Positions 17,639 to 26,037 of a stretch of 64,000 nucleotides of DNA are shown piece after piece; within the stretch, counting starts at the first letter, position 1; the number at the start of each line of letters is the position of its first letter. Under the pieces are notes generated by a model. That model did not search any database. It saw only the letters and a list, made by a program, of their open reading frames with translations, and was not told where the DNA came from. The stretch lies in the NCBI GenBank assembly GCA_036263655.1, contig DATAGP010000066.1:1-64000 (forward strand), read 5' to 3'. This DNA comes from Schlegelella_A sp036263655 (lineage in GTDB: Bacteria > Pseudomonadota > Gammaproteobacteria > Burkholderiales > Burkholderiaceae_C). The translations under genes and the position numbers were made by a program.

Positions 17639-18538
17639 CTAGCGCAGCTGCCGCTTGCGCAAGCCCTCGAGCGCCTCCAGCGCCACGCGCACGCGCGCCG
17701 GCAGCAAGCGCCCTGCCGGATGGACGACGTGGATCGGCATCGGCTCCGGCCGGCACGAGGGCAGCACCTCCCGGAGGGCGCCGCTGGCGAGGTCCTTCGC
17801 CACCACCATGTCGGGCAGCTGGCCGAGGCCCGTGCCGAGCCTGAGCGCCTCGAGCAGCCCTTCGGTCTCGCTCACGCGCACCTGCGCCCGCGGCGCCAGC
17901 TCGACCGGCGCGCCCCGCTGGCGGAACTGCCACGGGCGGTCGCGCCCGCTCGTCGGCAGACGGAAGACGACCGTCGAGTGGCCGGCCAGGTCGTCGACGC
18001 GACGCGGCGTGCCGCGGGCGGCGAGATAGGCCGGACTGGCGCAGAGGACGAGCCCCTGCTGGTCGACGCGGCGGGCGATCAGCGTCGAGTCGCGCAGGTG
18101 GCCGATGCGCACGGCGATGTCGACGCCGTCGCGGACGAGGTCGACCTGGCGGTCGCCGAGACGAACGTCGAGGCGCAGGGCCGGATGGCGACGCAGCAGC
18201 TCGGCGAGCAGCGGCATGACGAAGGTCTTGCCGTAGAAGACCGGCAGCTCGATGCACAGCGAACCGGCAGGCGCCTCGCGGCTGCCCGAGGCCTCCGCCT
18301 GCAGGTCCTCGACTTCGGCGAGCACCCGCTCGCAGCGCGCGAACAGGCGCTCGCCGTCGGGCGTGAGCTTCACCTGCCGCGTCGTGCGGTGGAAGAGCTT
18401 GACGCCGAGGCCGGCCTCGAGACGCGCCACCGACTTGGCGAGCGTCGATGGCGAGACGCCCTGCTCGCGGGCGGCGGCCGCGAAGCCGCCGTGCCTCGCG
18501 GTGTCGGCGAAGGCGATGAGCTGCTGCAGTCCGTGCAT
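17639..18538 (-). CDS. LysR-family transcriptional regulator
   Basis: A protein of 299 residues. An N-terminal winged helix-turn-helix (about 1-60, with AAREQGVSPSTLAKSVARLE) and a periplasmic-binding-protein-like effector domain (about 90-295) define the family; the length is standard. It is divergent from a cupin gene that begins 138 bases away, and a perfect 9-base inverted repeat lies only 10 bases before its start codon. That layout is the usual one for a LysR protein controlling itself and its divergent neighbour. The inducer is unknown. Confidence 0.92.
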   Translation of the reverse strand: MHGLQQLIAFADTARHGGFAAAAREQGVSPSTLAKSVARLEAGLGVKLFHRTTRQVKLTPDGERLFARCERVLAEVEDLQAEASGSREAPAGSLCIELPVFYGKTFVMPLLAELLRRHPALRLDVRLGDRQVDLVRDGVDIAVRIGHLRDSTLIARRVDQQGLVLCASPAYLAARGTPRRVDDLAGHSTVVFRLPTSGRDRPWQFRQRGAPVELAPRAQVRVSETEGLLEALRLGTGLGQLPDMVVAKDLASGALREVLPSCRPEPMPIHVVHPAGRLLPARVRVALEALEGLRKRQLR

Positions 18539-18547
18539 GCCGGTTCC

Positions 18548-18570
18548 ATTGACGACAAAACGTCGTCAAT
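18548..18570. promoter_or_regulatory. Perfect palindrome between LysR and cupin genes, probable LysR operator
   Basis: ATTGACGAC and GTCGTCAAT form a perfect 9-base inverted repeat around a 5-base A-rich spacer. It sits 10 bases upstream of the LysR start codon and about 107 bases upstream of the cupin gene. Its position and symmetry fit autoregulation and control of the divergent gene. Confidence 0.7.
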
Positions 18571-18676
18571 GTTACGGCGCTGGCGTCTCTTCACACACGA
18601 GTGGTCGAGGCCGACACTGCCGGCCTGCGCGGTGCAGCTGCGCTGCGACATCAACCTTCCATACGGAGACTCGACC

Positions 18677-19054
18677 ATGCACGTCATCGAACAGACCCGC
18701 CCCCAGCCCACCCCGCTGCCGGGCGTCGACCATGCCACCTGGGCCGGCGCCGCCGACGGCCTCAGCGAGCTGTCGCTCTGGCGCCAGTCGCTGGCGCCCG
18801 GCGCCTGCACGCCGCCGCACAGCCACGGCTGCGACGAAGTCGTGCTGTGCCTGTCCGGCGCCGGCGAGGTGCACGTCGACGGCGCGGTGCATCGCTTCGG
18901 CGCGAACGCCACGATCGTGCTGCCCAAGGGCGGCGTGCACCAGCTCTTCAACACCGGCTCGACGCCGATGGAAACGCTCGGCATCTTCGCCGCGACGCCG
19001 GTCTCGACCCGGCTGCCCGATGGCGAGCCGATCGACCTGCCCTGGCGGAGCTAG
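18677..19054 (+). CDS. Small single-domain cupin protein
   Basis: A protein of 125 residues with one cupin barrel: PPHSHGCDEVVLCLSG supplies the first metal-binding motif (two His and a Glu), and GGVHQLFNTG supplies the His of the second. There is no other domain. Small cupins can be isomerases, dioxygenases or binding proteins. The ribosome-binding site is GGAGA before ATG. Its divergent LysR partner and the palindrome between them suggest it responds to a small molecule recognised by that regulator. Confidence 0.82.
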   Translation: MHVIEQTRPQPTPLPGVDHATWAGAADGLSELSLWRQSLAPGACTPPHSHGCDEVVLCLSGAGEVHVDGAVHRFGANATIVLPKGGVHQLFNTGSTPMETLGIFAATPVSTRLPDGEPIDLPWRS

Positions 19055-19111
19055 CCGCTCGCTGCCGAAGCGCTGCGCGCCGCCTGCCGCGAAGGCACGT
19101 TCCCGCCGTGC

Positions 19112-20341
19112 CTAGAGCGGCACGGCGACGACCGTCGTCGGCGCCAGGCTCTCGCCGTCCTTCAGCGTGCCGTCGGCCTGGAAGCGGCGCACGTAGGTAT
19201 TGGCGAGCACGTGCAGCGCGCCGTCGGCGATGGCGCCGGTCGTCGGCTCGTCGAAGGCGGGGTGGTGATGCGACTGCAGCACCTTCACGCCGACGATGCG
19301 CCGGCCGGCATCGCCGAGGCGGATGCGGATCACGCGGCCCGGGTTGGCGACGTTCTGCACGCCGACGAGATCGCCCCGATGCCAGTAGAGGCCATCGATG
19401 CCGCCGGTGACGATGCTGTCCGGCTGCGCGAGCCGCTGCGGCGTCCCGTCGGCATCGAGACGGGCAATGCCCGTCGACAGCGCGACGTAGACCGCGCCGT
19501 CGGCGGCGACGGCGATGCCGTTGGCTCCGGGCGCCGCCTGGGCCGGGCCGAACGGCGCCAGCGCCGTCTCGCCGGGCCGCAGGCGGTACAGCGAGCCGGC
19601 GCCGGAGTCGGTGGCGTAGAGGGTGCCGTCGGGGGCGACGGCCACATCGTTGAGCTGCAGCGCCGCCGGCACGTCGTAGCGCGCCGAGAGACGGTTGCGG
19701 GCGAGGTCGTAGCGCAGCACGGCGTTGCGGCGCTCGCCGGTGGTGCCTTCGTCGAAGCCGTTCGTGCTGACCGCATAGAGCAGGCGCCGGCGCGCGTCGA
19801 CGGCCAGGCCGAGCACGGCGTCGAGCTTGTCGTCGGGATGCGAGAAGTCGCGGACGCGGCCGAGCCGGTCGGCGACGACGATCTTGCGCTGGGCGATGCT
19901 GCCGATGAAGAAGCGGCGGCCGTCCGGATCGAAGGCGATGCCCTCGGGAACCAGCCGCGTGTCGCCGAGGCGGAAGGCGACCGGTGCCGGCGCGGTCTGC
20001 GCTTCCTCGGCCGACAGCTGCGCGAGCAGTGCCTGGAAGTCGGCGTCGGACCACAGCCCATCGAAGCCGGTGCCTGGCGTCGGGATGATGCCGAGGCGAC
20101 GTCCGACCAGGCCGCGGAGCTCGGCCAGGGCCTCGTCGCGCTCGCCGAGCCTCGCGTGCATCATGGCCTGGTAGAACGCGAGCAGGCCGTCGGCCGGCCG
20201 CTGTGCACGCAGGGCGCGCAGTTGCTCGAGGCTCGTGCGTGCCGCCGCGGGGGCCGCTTCTTCGTCGGCAGCATGCGCTGGCCACGCATTGCCGGCGAGC
20301 ACCGCGGCGGCGAAGACGACGATCCAACGGGTCCGGGGCAT
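19112..20341 (-). CDS. Exported SMP-30/gluconolactonase-like beta-propeller protein
   Basis: A protein of 409 residues. A signal peptide (residues 1-24, ending AHA) directs export. Residues 30-115 form a helical region with a TPR-like stretch (GLLAFYQAMMHARLGERDEALAEL). From about 120 on there is a six-bladed propeller of the SMP-30/NHL type, with repeated D-x-x-G-x-x-Y/F motifs (FDPDGRRFF, VAPDGTLYATDSG, VAADGAVYVA). No catalytic residues can be assigned with confidence. It is likely periplasmic. It is next to a DUF3943 outer-membrane-like gene on the same strand, 86 bases away. Confidence 0.78.
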   Translation of the reverse strand: MPRTRWIVVFAAAVLAGNAWPAHAADEEAAPAAARTSLEQLRALRAQRPADGLLAFYQAMMHARLGERDEALAELRGLVGRRLGIIPTPGTGFDGLWSDADFQALLAQLSAEEAQTAPAPVAFRLGDTRLVPEGIAFDPDGRRFFIGSIAQRKIVVADRLGRVRDFSHPDDKLDAVLGLAVDARRRLLYAVSTNGFDEGTTGERRNAVLRYDLARNRLSARYDVPAALQLNDVAVAPDGTLYATDSGAGSLYRLRPGETALAPFGPAQAAPGANGIAVAADGAVYVALSTGIARLDADGTPQRLAQPDSIVTGGIDGLYWHRGDLVGVQNVANPGRVIRIRLGDAGRRIVGVKVLQSHHHPAFDEPTTGAIADGALHVLANTYVRRFQADGTLKDGESLAPTTVVAVPL

Positions 20342-20427
20342 CGGCTGTCCGGGGCGGACTGCAAGGCCGCTATCTTCGCCGCGCTCGGGCCGTTTGTCTG
20401 CGGGCCGTCGAAATTCCGCGTGCGCCC

Positions 20428-21801
20428 TCAACGCCAGTCCGGCACGCCGAAGAGATCCTGCCCGAGCAGGGTGTAGAAAAGGCCGACCGTGACCTGCGAC
20501 TGCCGGCGCCGCTCGCCGCCGTCGAACGAGGCGTCGCGCCGGATGCCGACGACGCGCAGCGTCACGGCGCGGCGCGGCGCGACGCGGTAGCTGAACGATG
20601 CATCGGCGCGGGCGATGTTGTCGCGACCGCCGCTCGTTCCCGATCCGACCTTGCTGACGAGGTACTCGCGTGCCGTCACGTCGAAGGTCGCCCTGTCGCC
20701 GTGGGTGAGACGGACCGACAGCACGGCGCGCGGCGCCACGCCGTAGTTGTAGTCGCGCTCGCCGACCGGGCCGCGCCGCGTGCCCACGGCGGCGTAGCCC
20801 AGGCCCGCGCCGAGCGTCGTCTGCAGCGACAGCGCCTCGGTGATCCACCACTGGCCGGTCGTGCCGATCGACAGGGCGGTGCTCGACACGCGGAAGGTCG
20901 GCGGCGCGATGTAGTCGAAGGCTCCGTACAGGCCCCACACGCCGCGCACGCTCGGTCCGATGGCGTACGGCTGGCCGACCAGCAGCCCGGCGGTGAACAC
21001 GCTCTCGAGACCGGTCGCGCTCGATGCCGTGGCCCGGAAGTTGAAGTAGTCGAAGGGACGCCGGTAGGTGTAGTCGGGCTTGCCGGGCAGGCCGTAGTCG
21101 ATCGCGAAATCGACCTGCGCCTCGTTGCGGCCGGCGTCGACGCGCGACGGCCCCGCCTCGCGCCGGACGCTGTTCGCGGCGCCGAGCTGCAGCCGGCTGA
21201 AGTAGGGCGCGTCGCGGCTCGAGAAGACGGCACCGTGGCGATCGCGGAAGGCGAGCCGGTTGAAGCCCGACGCCGGCGACACCGCCGCCGCGGCCACCTC
21301 GCGCCAGAAGCGCGGCATGCCGCCCCCCTGCTCGAGCAGCAGGTGGGACATGCGGTAGAGCGCCTCGCCGAGGAAGGTGCCGCCGATGCCGCTGGCGATC
21401 TGGTCGTTCACCGACGGGCGCGTCTGCTCGCCGGCGATCTCCCACACGACGCTGCCGGCGAAGGCGTAGCCGAGCGAGGCCCAGTAGTCGTGCCCGGTCG
21501 AGCGCGCGAAGCCGTGGTACATGGCGCCCTGGTAGGGATGGCCGAGCTGGTTGACGTGGAAGGGATCGCGGTCGGTGCGCCAGGCGCTGCGCAGGTTGCG
21601 GCGGATGCTTGAGGCGGTGACGCGGTAGTCGTCGCGATCGCTGCCGAAATGGCGATTGGCGCGGTTCAGCAGGAACTGGAAGCCGAGGATCTCGGCCGCC
21701 GGCAAGGCGTAGTCGACGCCGTCCGTGCGCGCGGCCTGTGCCTGGGCCAGCCCGGCGCAGACGGCGAGGACCGCGGCTGCGCCGGTGCCGAGCCGGCTCA
21801 C
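20428..21801 (-). CDS. DUF3943 family protein, probable outer-membrane barrel
   Basis: A protein of 457 residues. A signal peptide occupies residues 1-22. It matches DUF3943: a GHPYQGAMYHGFARSTG motif near residue 87, and a C-terminal half rich in alternating polar and hydrophobic residues consistent with beta-barrel strands. The GTG start at 21801 overlaps the stop codon of a 32-codon membrane peptide ORF (GTGA), which suggests coupling. The function of the family is not known. It probably lies in the outer membrane. Confidence 0.75.
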   Translation of the reverse strand: MSRLGTGAAAVLAVCAGLAQAQAARTDGVDYALPAAEILGFQFLLNRANRHFGSDRDDYRVTASSIRRNLRSAWRTDRDPFHVNQLGHPYQGAMYHGFARSTGHDYWASLGYAFAGSVVWEIAGEQTRPSVNDQIASGIGGTFLGEALYRMSHLLLEQGGGMPRFWREVAAAAVSPASGFNRLAFRDRHGAVFSSRDAPYFSRLQLGAANSVRREAGPSRVDAGRNEAQVDFAIDYGLPGKPDYTYRRPFDYFNFRATASSATGLESVFTAGLLVGQPYAIGPSVRGVWGLYGAFDYIAPPTFRVSSTALSIGTTGQWWITEALSLQTTLGAGLGYAAVGTRRGPVGERDYNYGVAPRAVLSVRLTHGDRATFDVTAREYLVSKVGSGTSGGRDNIARADASFSYRVAPRRAVTLRVVGIRRDASFDGGERRRQSQVTVGLFYTLLGQDLFGVPDWR

Positions 21802-21896
21802 AGCACTCCGAACAGGAAGAGGAGGAGCAGCGTCAGGAGGACCGAGACCACGATCGATCCGAGACAGCCGAGGCGGTTCGAGAAGAAGAGGAACAC
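21798..21896 (-). CDS. Very small hydrophobic membrane peptide, coupled to the DUF3943 gene
   Basis: A 32-residue ORF from GTG at 21896. It begins VFLFFSNRLGCLGS and continues as one uninterrupted hydrophobic helix of about 18 residues ending GVL. The stop codon overlaps the GTG of the DUF3943 gene. Short peptides with an FFSNRLGCLGS start and a single helix occur in several bacteria as hypothetical proteins, from memory. The hydrophobic run and the exact overlap argue for a real gene, but the size leaves doubt. Confidence 0.5.
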   Translation of the reverse strand: MFLFFSNRLGCLGSIVVSVLLTLLLLFLFGVL

Positions 21897-21967
21897 GTGC
21901 GATCCGAACGCCCGTCAGGGCGCCGGCCGTCCACGAGCAAGCCGCGCGCCCGCCGGCTCGAGCGGCC

Positions 21968-22894
21968 TCAGCCCGGCCGGTCCTCCGCCGGCCACAGCCA
22001 GGCGGCGCCGCGCACGCCCGACGAGTCGCCGTGCCGGTTCCTGACGATGGGCGTCGTGCAGCGGTCCGAGAACACGTGCCCCGGCAGCAGCGACGCCGTC
22101 GCGGCGTAAAGCTCGTCGACGTTGGACAGGCCGCCGCCGAGGACGACGATGTCCGGGTCGAGGATGTTGACGACACCGGCAAGCGCGCTCGCCAGTCGGT
22201 TGCAGTAGCGCTGCAGGGTCGCCTGCGCCGCCGCATCGCCGGCACGCGCGGCGGCGACGACGGCCAGCGCGTCGACCCCTTCCGCTGCGGCGAGCCCGCT
22301 TGCCGCGGCATGGTCGACGGCCAGGGCCGGGCCCGAGAGGTAGGTCTCGATGCAGCGGCGCCGGCCGCAGTAGCACGGCCGGTCCGGCAGGTCCGGCTCG
22401 GTGCGCGACGGCAGCTCGTTGTGGCCCCATTCGCCGGCGATCGCGTTCGGCCCCACCCACACCCGACCGTCGACGACGATGCCGCCGCCCACGCCGGTGC
22501 CGAGGATCACGCCGAAGACGACGCGGTGGCCGGCGCCGGCGCCGTCGCTCGCCTCGGAGAGGGCGAAGCAGTTGGCGTCGTTCTCGACCCGCACCTCGCG
22601 CTGCAATGCCTCGGAGAGATCGGCCACGAAGGGCTGGCCGTTCAGATGCGTCGAGTTCGCGTTCTTGATCCGGCCGGTGGCGCGCGACACGGCGCCCGGC
22701 GTGCCGACGCCGACCCGGGCCGCCTCGCCGAGCTCGCTCTCGAGCGTCACGACGAGGTCGCGCACCGCCTCGACCGCGCCGCGATAGTCGCCGCGCGGCG
22801 TCGGCACGCGGCGGCGCGCCCGTTCGCGTCCGGCGGCATCGAGGGCGATCGCCTCGATCTTGGTGCCGCCCAGGTCGACCCCGATCCGCATCAT
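21968..22894 (-). CDS. ROK-family sugar kinase (fructokinase-like)
   Basis: A protein of 308 residues. DLGGTK at 7-12 is the ATP-binding loop. A catalytic Asp is in VENDANCF. The ROK zinc site is visible as GHNELP together with CYCGRRRC. This places it among kinases rather than NagC-type repressors, since no N-terminal HTH is present. It phosphorylates a hexose, most likely fructose, glucose or N-acetylglucosamine. Two adjacent Met codons begin the frame. The gene is divergent from a HAD phosphatase 116 bases away. It could use sugar released by the glycosidases further left. Confidence 0.85.
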   Translation of the reverse strand: MMRIGVDLGGTKIEAIALDAAGRERARRRVPTPRGDYRGAVEAVRDLVVTLESELGEAARVGVGTPGAVSRATGRIKNANSTHLNGQPFVADLSEALQREVRVENDANCFALSEASDGAGAGHRVVFGVILGTGVGGGIVVDGRVWVGPNAIAGEWGHNELPSRTEPDLPDRPCYCGRRRCIETYLSGPALAVDHAAASGLAAAEGVDALAVVAAARAGDAAAQATLQRYCNRLASALAGVVNILDPDIVVLGGGLSNVDELYAATASLLPGHVFSDRCTTPIVRNRHGDSSGVRGAAWLWPAEDRPG

Positions 22895-23010
22895 GTGGAC
22901 TTCCTCCCGCGCCTGCCGTGCATGCGCCGATTCTCCGGCGGCGCGCCACCCTGCTGCCCGCGCGGCCATGAACGGTGCGAGCGCCGATCGCGGCAGCGGC
23001 AGCGGTTCCA

Positions 23011-23787
23011 ATGGAGGCCATGACGAGACCCGATCTGTTCACGGCCCTGGCTTCCCCGCTCGACATCGACGCGATCGTCTTCGACATGGACGGCCTGCTG
23101 CTCGACACCGAGGTGCTCGCGCGCCGCGCCCTGCTGCTCGCCGGCGCCGAGCTCGGCCTCGACATTCCGGACGTGCTGTCGCACGCCATGATCGGCGTCC
23201 CCGCCGACGGCTGCCGCGTCCTGCTCATCGAGCATCACGGCGAGTCGGTGCCCGCCGACCGGCTCTTCGCCGCCTCGGCGCGCCACCTCGAGGCGCAGAT
23301 CGCCGCCGGCGAGCTCCGCGTCAAGCCGGGCGTCGCCGAGGTCCTCGACGCCGCCGAGCAGCGCGGCCTGGCGCGGGCCGTCGCCACCTCGTCGGCACGC
23401 GAGAAGGCCTGGCGCCACCTGCGCGCCGCCGGCCTCGACGCTCGATTCGATCGCATCGTCACCCGCGACGACGTCGCGCGCGGCAAGCCGCATCCCGACC
23501 TGTACCTGCACGCCGCGGCGGCGCTCGGCGTCGAGCCGGCGCGCTGCCTGGCGCTCGAGGACTCGTACAACGGCGTCCGGGCGGCGCACGCCGCCGGCAT
23601 GGCGGTGGTGATGGTTCCCGACCTGCTGCCGGCGACCGAGGAGATGGTCCGGCTCTGCAAGGCGATCGTGCCGGACCTGCACGACGTCGCCCTCGTGCTC
23701 GCCGCCACCGGCGTGACCGCCCGGGCTGCGGGTATGTCGATTGCAGCGGGCGAAGGATCCGACCTCCAGAAAGAGAACACCCCATGA
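23011..23787 (+). CDS. HAD-superfamily phosphatase/phosphomutase-like hydrolase
   Basis: A protein of 258 residues of the beta-phosphoglucomutase-like HAD subfamily. Motif I is DMDG (25-28, nucleophile D25), motif II a Ser/Thr in VATSSA, motif III the Lys of GKPHPD, and motif IV EDSYNG. The cap region (about 35-100) is helical. It removes phosphate from a small sugar or nucleotide, or isomerises it. The start is uncertain: ATG at 23011 or 23020. Its last bases overlap the start of the CBS-domain gene (ATGA). Confidence 0.82.
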   Translation: MEAMTRPDLFTALASPLDIDAIVFDMDGLLLDTEVLARRALLLAGAELGLDIPDVLSHAMIGVPADGCRVLLIEHHGESVPADRLFAASARHLEAQIAAGELRVKPGVAEVLDAAEQRGLARAVATSSAREKAWRHLRAAGLDARFDRIVTRDDVARGKPHPDLYLHAAAALGVEPARCLALEDSYNGVRAAHAAGMAVVMVPDLLPATEEMVRLCKAIVPDLHDVALVLAATGVTARAAGMSIAAGEGSDLQKENTP

Positions 23788-24938
23788 CGCAAGTTTCCGA
23801 AGTGATGACGCGCGGTGTGCGCACCCTTTCGCCGCGCGACTCGATGGTGAGCGCCGCCCAGGCCATGCAAGAGCTCGACATCGGCGTCGTTCCGGTGTGC
23901 GAAGGCGACCGCCTCGTCGGCATGGTCACCGACCGCGACATCGTCGTGCGCGGCATCGCCCACGGCCGGGTCCCCGAGACCACGCCGCTCGAGGAGGTGA
24001 TGAGCCGCGAGCCGCGCTCGTGCTTCGAGGACCAGTCCGTCGACGACGTGCTCGAGCAGATGCGCGATGCCCGCGTCCGCCGCGTGCCGGTGCTCGATCG
24101 CCAGCAGCACCTCGTCGGCATGCTCTCGCTCGGCGACGTCGCGACCAAGGCCGACGGCGACGGCGCGGGCATCGTCCTGCAGGAGGTCTCGGAGCCGTCC
24201 CAGCCGCAGGGCGCCGACGCGCTGGCCGGGCCGGATGCCGCGACGGGCGACGACGCGGACGCGGCTCCCGAGCCGGTGACCGGCGACGAGGGCCGCGCCC
24301 CTCGCGCCGTGGAGGCGCGCGCCGAGGCGGTCGCGCGCGGCGACGAGATCCGCGCCGACGGCGGCGGCCGCATCGACGACGATCGCAGCGGACACGGCCG
24401 CTGGGCCGAGCGCGGCGTGACGCCGCGCACCGACAACAAGACGATCTGGGTGGTGGTCGCCGACGAGGCGATCGCCAAGATCCTGCGCTGGCCGGAGACG
24501 GGCGACGAGCTGGAGCACGTCGAGGCGCTCACCGATCCTGCGGCACACGCCAGGGAGAGCGACTTCGACCGCGACGCGCAAGGCCGCCGCGCCGGCGCCG
24601 CGCCGCAGGGTTCGCGCCAGAACACGCCGCAGCATCGCTTGCGCAGCAGCGCCAACGTCACGGCGTCGGCAGGGCAGGACGACCAGCACCTGGAAGCGCA
24701 GGGCTTCGCGCGCCGCGTCGCCCAGCACCTGGCCGAGGCGCTGCGCCAGAAGAAGTTCGACGAGCTGCGCATCGTCGCGGCGCCGCGCTTCCTGGGTCAC
24801 CTGCGCAAGGAGCTCGATCCGCACGTCAGCGCCACCGTCAGCGAGGAGATCAACAAGGACCTCATCCACTACGGCAACGGCGAGCTCACGCGGCGACTCT
24901 TTCCGCGCGCCGGCGAAGGCGACGACGCGGCGAGCTGA
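23784..24938 (+). CDS. CBS-domain pair fused to a host-attachment-type (PF10116-like) domain
   Basis: A protein of 384 residues. Residues 1-125 form a tandem CBS pair (VMTRGVRTL, GMVTDRDIVVRG and GMLSLGDVATKA are visible), which usually binds adenosine nucleotides. Residues 126-215 form an acidic Ala/Asp/Glu linker. From about 220 (TIWVVVADEA) to 372 there is a domain resembling the host-attachment protein family, with SANVTAS near 288-295 and a long helix ending LIHYGNGELTRRL. The two halves are normally separate proteins. The ATG overlaps the HAD gene stop codon. The role may be nucleotide-gated stress function, which is an inference. Confidence 0.75.
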   Translation: MTQVSEVMTRGVRTLSPRDSMVSAAQAMQELDIGVVPVCEGDRLVGMVTDRDIVVRGIAHGRVPETTPLEEVMSREPRSCFEDQSVDDVLEQMRDARVRRVPVLDRQQHLVGMLSLGDVATKADGDGAGIVLQEVSEPSQPQGADALAGPDAATGDDADAAPEPVTGDEGRAPRAVEARAEAVARGDEIRADGGGRIDDDRSGHGRWAERGVTPRTDNKTIWVVVADEAIAKILRWPETGDELEHVEALTDPAAHARESDFDRDAQGRRAGAAPQGSRQNTPQHRLRSSANVTASAGQDDQHLEAQGFARRVAQHLAEALRQKKFDELRIVAAPRFLGHLRKELDPHVSATVSEEINKDLIHYGNGELTRRLFPRAGEGDDAAS

Positions 24939-24988
24939 GCGGGCGGGCCGACGCCGGGCGGACCCGGCGCCGGGCCTATGCTGCGTCC

Positions 24989-25411
24989 ATGCTGCGCCAG
25001 CTCCACACCACGCTGCGCTTCGACACGCGGGGTCGAGGCCTGCTCGAGATCACCGGCGAGGTGGGTCGCTGGGTCGCCGACAGCGGCCTGGCGACCGGGC
25101 TGCTGACGCTCTTCATCCGCCACACCTCGGCCAGCCTGGTCGTCCAGGAGAACGCCGACCCGGACGTGCGCGCCGATCTCGACCGCTTCATGGCCCGGCT
25201 CGTGCCCGACGGCGACGCGCTCTTCCGGCATCGCGACGAAGGGCCCGACGACATGCCGGCGCACGTGCGCTCGGCGCTGACCGCCGTCCAGCTGTCGATC
25301 CCGGTCGCCGCCGGCGGCCTCGCGCTCGGCACTTGGCAGGGCATCTACGTCTGGGAGCATCGCCTTCGCCCGCACCGGCGCGAGGTCGCCGCGCATCTCC
25401 TCGGCGACTAG
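24989..25411 (+). CDS. YjbQ/UPF0047 family protein
   Basis: A protein of 140 residues that covers the whole family. The signature FIRHTSASLVVQENADPDVR spans about 45-65, and an HxxE-like pair is visible further on (FRHRDEGPDDMPAHV). The C-terminal GTWQGIYVWEHR stretch is typical. Members have been reported with thiamine-phosphate synthase activity, but the physiological role is unsettled. It lies 50 bases after the CBS/host-attachment gene on the same strand and may be cotranscribed. Confidence 0.88.
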   Translation: MLRQLHTTLRFDTRGRGLLEITGEVGRWVADSGLATGLLTLFIRHTSASLVVQENADPDVRADLDRFMARLVPDGDALFRHRDEGPDDMPAHVRSALTAVQLSIPVAAGGLALGTWQGIYVWEHRLRPHRREVAAHLLGD

Positions 25412-25421
25412 CGTCTGGCGC

Positions 25422-25958
25422 TCAGGGACAGGTCAGCAGCGTGCCCTGCGCGGTGCACGGACCGCGCGGTCCGCGCAGGTCGGGGCCGATCCGGTCGAGG
25501 CGCGAGCCATCGTCGGCCCAGCAGCCGATCGCATCGCAGGTGGTGATGAAGCGCGGCCGCTCCGCAGGCCGCGCGACCGGCGCCGGCGGCTCGCGCGGCA
25601 CCGGGATCGGCGGCGTCCGTCGCGCCGTCGGCGCCGGCGAGACGGCGATCGGCGCCTGCACGTAGGGCTGGCGCGCGGCCGGAGGATCGTCGCGGCTGCG
25701 CAGGCACGCGCTCGCGGCCACGCGTCGCGCCGCCTCGAGCTTCGGATCGGCGGGGCGGGGCCGGCGCAGGCCTTCGGCAGCGCCGGACGGGGGCGCCGAC
25801 GCCGACGCGGCCTCCTGCGCCTGCAGGGCGTCGAGCGCGCGCCGGCACTCGGTCGAGTGCAGCGGGTCGTCGGCCGCCGCCCGGTCGGCCGCCTGCGCCG
25901 TCGCCGTCGCGGCGGCGAGCGTCAGGCTCGAGAGGATCCAGACGTGCAGTGCAGGCAT
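25422..25958 (-). CDS. Exported hypothetical protein
   Basis: A protein of 178 residues. Residues 1-23 are a signal peptide (ending AQA or AQAADRA). The remainder is low in secondary-structure cues and rich in Pro, Arg and Ala, with four to six cysteines (STEC, SACL, TTCDAIGC, GPC, LTCP). Paired cysteines suggest disulfides in the periplasm. I do not recognise a family. It converges with the YjbQ gene, whose stop is 10 bases away, and is divergent from the DUF72 gene. Confidence 0.62.
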   Translation of the reverse strand: MPALHVWILSSLTLAAATATAQAADRAAADDPLHSTECRRALDALQAQEAASASAPPSGAAEGLRRPRPADPKLEAARRVAASACLRSRDDPPAARQPYVQAPIAVSPAPTARRTPPIPVPREPPAPVARPAERPRFITTCDAIGCWADDGSRLDRIGPDLRGPRGPCTAQGTLLTCP

Positions 25959-26037
25959 GGGACGGCGGGAACAGCGCGCGAACGGTCCATCATCGGCGAC
26001 TCGAAGTCGCCGCGTCGGCGATGCAGCCATCGACCGC

